Shown here piece after piece: positions 63,879 to 64,000 of a DNA stretch of 64,000 bases. The position numbers and the translations under genes were made by a program. The DNA is from Thiotrichales bacterium 19S3-11 (GTDB lineage Bacteria > Pseudomonadota > Gammaproteobacteria > Francisellales > Francisellaceae). The stretch lies in assembly GCA_021713295.1 (NCBI GenBank), contig JAKJJU010000005.1, positions 45,195 through 109,194 of the forward strand. Reading direction: 5' to 3'. The notes beneath the pieces were generated by a model. The model saw nothing but the letters and a program-made list of their open reading frames with translations. It had not been told where the DNA came from and made no database searches. Each line of letters begins with the position of its first letter. Positions within the stretch are counted from its first letter, which is position 1.

Positions 63879-64000
63879 CTACATGACACCTACCAGAGCC
63901 ATTCTTTGACTAATTGATATTTCAGGTTTAAATGTAGCTTTGATAATGTTACAGATATATTCTGAAGAATTAATTGCTCTAGCTAGCGATTTAGCAATAA
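63879..64000 (-). CDS. Unknown protein, C-terminal end only
   Basis: On the minus strand an open frame enters from the right edge and ends at TAG (63881-63879). About 40 codons are visible, ending SISQRMALVGVM. The peptide is plausible (AKSLARAINSSEYICNI), but too little is visible to name it. It converges with the Ser-rich gene. Confidence 0.4.
   Translation of the reverse strand, partial: IAKSLARAINSSEYICNIIKATFKPEISISQRMALVGVM

Overview
The window is AT-rich bacterial chromosomal DNA, densely packed with genes on both strands. No rRNA, tRNA, insertion sequence, prophage or CRISPR array was seen. Most genes are ordinary Gram-negative gammaproteobacterial housekeeping genes: lpxH, hldE, mpl, bamD, rluD, the pheS-pheT-ihfA block, yebC-ruvC-ruvA and sucCD. 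Several features point to the Francisella side of the Gammaproteobacteria, perhaps a relative in the Fastidiosibacteraceae: a three-gene capB-capC-capA poly-gamma-glutamate-type locus, a response regulator without an adjacent sensor kinase, and a GadC-like amino-acid antiporter. hldE (ADP-heptose synthesis) suggests it is not a typical Francisella. This placement is inference from gene content, not from a tree.

Layout. 1-8.3 kb: an unknown gene cut by the left edge, comF, a divergent bioC-like gene, a HAD phosphatase, purD, murG, a membrane-anchored coiled-coil protein, and sucCD ending in a strong terminator. 8.4-15.4 kb: the first accessory island, with a kinase-fold effector-like protein, capBCA, and two tandem paralogues of an unknown family. 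15.6-24.5 kb: a cation efflux pump, acnA, the yceI/cytochrome b561 pair, the rluD-dtd-tyrA operon and bamD. 24.5-30.3 kb: a probable small RNA, a phosphorylase-esterase fusion, an acyl-CoA-binding protein, a minor-pilin cassette (pilV, pilW, long pilX-like) and truA. 30.3-44 kb: AhpD-like protein and response regulator, an MFS-Nudix-phosphotransferase run, an unknown protein, pheST-ihfA, ctpA, an amino-acid antiporter, cardiolipin synthase and a nuclease-fold gene. 44-50 kb: the second accessory island, with a LuxR-type regulator, a broken LuxR tail, and three consecutive members of an unknown helical protein family. 50-62 kb: a GH15-like/MFS pair, a CBS protein, yebC-ruvCA, mutM-lpxH, hldE-mpl, an unknown gene, rlmB and a TauE/SafE permease. 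62-64 kb: a fourth member of the helical family, driven by a near-consensus promoter and ending in a long serine run and an acidic repeat, then an unknown gene cut by the right edge.

The most interesting material is the accessory content. It comprises two unknown paralogous families (two members at 13.1-15.4 kb; four members at 45.4-49.9 and 62.3-63.8 kb), a kinase-like protein of the type seen among secreted effectors of intracellular bacteria, a phosphorylase-esterase fusion whose phosphorylase half has lost family residues, and an unclassified small RNA with a C8 tract at its predicted 5' end. Together they suggest a host-associated or intracellular lifestyle. No secretion system lies in the window, so secretion is unproven.

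Where an upstream ATG or a ribosome-binding site clearly favoured an internal start over the longest open frame, the favoured start is given.
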